This document shows, in pieces, positions 63,033-64,000 of a DNA stretch of 64,000 bases. The stretch is from Clostridiaceae bacterium (lineage in GTDB: Bacteria > Bacillota > Clostridia > Lachnospirales > Lachnospiraceae), in contig CABJBA010000001.1 of the NCBI GenBank assembly GCA_902363735.1, positions 1,054,001-1,118,000 of the forward strand, written 5' to 3'. The first letter of the stretch is position 1. Each line of letters starts with the position of its first letter. The position numbers and the translations under genes were made by a program. Below the pieces are notes generated by a model. It made no database searches, was not told where the DNA came from, and saw only the letters and a program-made list of their open reading frames with translations.

Positions 63033-64000
63033 AAGCAATGTACTCCTGCCTGTCCCACTGCACTCCCATCTGGTGAACCTTGGCCTTATAAAGCTGGGTT
63101 CCTCTGGAATCATAAATTTCGTCAATATTTCCAATCTTTCCCAAGTTGTTTAAAATAATATACCGCTCAAAAATTCTCTCCTCCACCAGCTTACGCAAAA
63201 TAGGCTTCTGCTTTAAATCATCTATGGAGCTTCCATGAACCGTTGCAATCAGCTTGCATCCGCAGTTCATTACATACTCCATTGCCTCTAAATCTTCCCG
63301 GCTTCCTATTTCATCTACTGCAATGACCCTGGGAGACATAGTCCTTATAAGCATCATCATCCCCTTTGCCTTGGGACAACAGTCTAAAATATCAGTGCGG
63401 ATACCCAGTTCGTTCTGAGGAATTCCCTGATAACAGGCACCTATTTCAGATCTTTCATCAACGACTCCCACTGTCTGTCCCATATGGTCCTCTGTCCCAT
63501 TGGAGACCTGACGGATCATATCCCTTAAAAGTGTAGTCTTTCCGCATCTGGGCGGAGAAATAATCAAGGTGTGGCAAATCTCATTCCCATTTTCATAAAG
63601 GTAAGGAAGAACCTCAGTGGCACACCCCTTCACCTGATGAGACAACCTGACATTAATAAATGATATGTATTTCATAGTCTTTATTCCTGTTTCGTCTAAG
63701 ATGGTCTTTCCGGCAATTCCGATCCTGTGCCCGCCTTGCAGAGTGAGAAACCCCTGTTTCATCTCTTCTTCAAAAGCATAGAGAGAATAGCTGCTCATAT
63801 ATTCCATAGTCTCTTTCAGTTCATTTTTAGAGGCTATATATGCATCGTTTACTTCTCTGCTCAAGGTTCCTTTTAATGTTATGTAAAATTCCTCATTGCG
63901 GTATATCATCAAAAGAGGGGCTGCCACCCGGAGCCTGATCTCCTGAACCTCGTCAAAATCTACAGTCACCCGGTTAAGTATCTCTCTTATGTTCCTGGAA
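63025..64000 (-). CDS. spoIIIAA: Stage III sporulation protein AA (5' partial)
   Basis: A SpoIIIAA ATPase, secretion-ATPase-like, with Walker A PPRCGKTTLLRDM and Walker B-like RVIAVDEIGSREDLEA. It powers or gates the SpoIIIA channel in the mother cell. The reading frame stays open to the window edge beyond the GTG at 63969: the in-frame residues before it are RNIREILNR, which suits the family, so the true start is outside. It overlaps spoIIIAB. Confidence 0.95.
   Translation of the reverse strand, partial: SRNIREILNRVTVDFDEVQEIRLRVAAPLLMIYRNEEFYITLKGTLSREVNDAYIASKNELKETMEYMSSYSLYAFEEEMKQGFLTLQGGHRIGIAGKTILDETGIKTMKYISFINVRLSHQVKGCATEVLPYLYENGNEICHTLIISPPRCGKTTLLRDMIRQVSNGTEDHMGQTVGVVDERSEIGACYQGIPQNELGIRTDILDCCPKAKGMMMLIRTMSPRVIAVDEIGSREDLEAMEYVMNCGCKLIATVHGSSIDDLKQKPILRKLVEERIFERYIILNNLGKIGNIDEIYDSRGTQLYKAKVHQMGVQWDRQEYIAYG

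Overview
The window looks like a chromosomal segment of a spore-forming anaerobic Lachnospiraceae (Clostridium cluster XIVa, possibly Lacrimispora / Clostridium sphenoides-like). The genus is inferred from gene content and order; no 16S gene is present. Support comes from the spoIIIA operon, spoIVB and spo0A, the clostridial order asp23 - nusB - xseA - xseB - ispA - dxs - tlyA - nadK - argR - recN - spoIVB - spo0A, strong AAGGAGG-type ribosome binding sites and A/T-rich intergenic DNA. No rRNA, tRNA, CRISPR array, intact insertion sequence, prophage or restriction system was seen.

Layout. 1-6.3 kb: the end of a CoA-disulfide reductase/rhodanese gene, a DUF438-hemerythrin-PAS protein, catalase, a DUF454 membrane protein and a BTAD regulator. 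6.5-13.5 kb: one 2334-residue LPXTG-anchored surface protein with five MBG-type repeat pairs. 13.9-18.6 kb: a DsbA-like oxidoreductase, then a tetR - permease - ATPase ABC operon with a clear palindromic operator. 18.6-27.4 kb: a CofE-like ligase, a LysM protein, a PAS-GGDEF-HD-GYP protein, a fragment of a flavin oxidase, a Cys-type glutathione peroxidase, a membrane GGDEF protein and a cytidylate-kinase-like protein. 27.4-42.1 kb: housekeeping and metabolic genes (galactokinase, YhcC-like radical SAM protein, CapA, DegV, HtpG, M18 aminopeptidase, PrsA-like lipoprotein, HAD, Maf, PAP2-type and HD proteins, glycogen synthase). 42.2-64 kb: almost wholly minus-strand sporulation and information-processing genes from spo0A back to spoIIIAA, which runs off the right edge.

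How the genes work together. Spo0A starts sporulation. The SpoIIIAA-AH proteins form the mother-cell side of the feeding-tube channel to the forespore, and SpoIVB is the forespore protease that signals for sigma-K activation. Dxs and IspA supply isoprenoids; NusB, XseA/B, TlyA, RecN, ArgR and NadK are the usual passengers of this cluster. Catalase, glutathione peroxidase, CoA-disulfide reductase/rhodanese and a DsbA-like protein form an oxidative and thiol-stress set. Two GGDEF proteins, one fused to HD-GYP, point to c-di-GMP control of surface behaviour close to LysM and LPXTG surface proteins.

Regulatory sites read directly include a CIRCE element and promoter upstream of htpG, a tandem glycine riboswitch with terminator ahead of an AgcS symporter, a TetR operator, a perfect 0A box upstream of spo0A and many intrinsic terminators. 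The most unusual structure is a 147-bp nested foldback element (56214-56360): a 7-bp outer stem closes three hairpins, two with perfect 21- and 24-bp arms. It sits where a two-gene dehydrogenase cassette interrupts the usual asp23-nusB junction.
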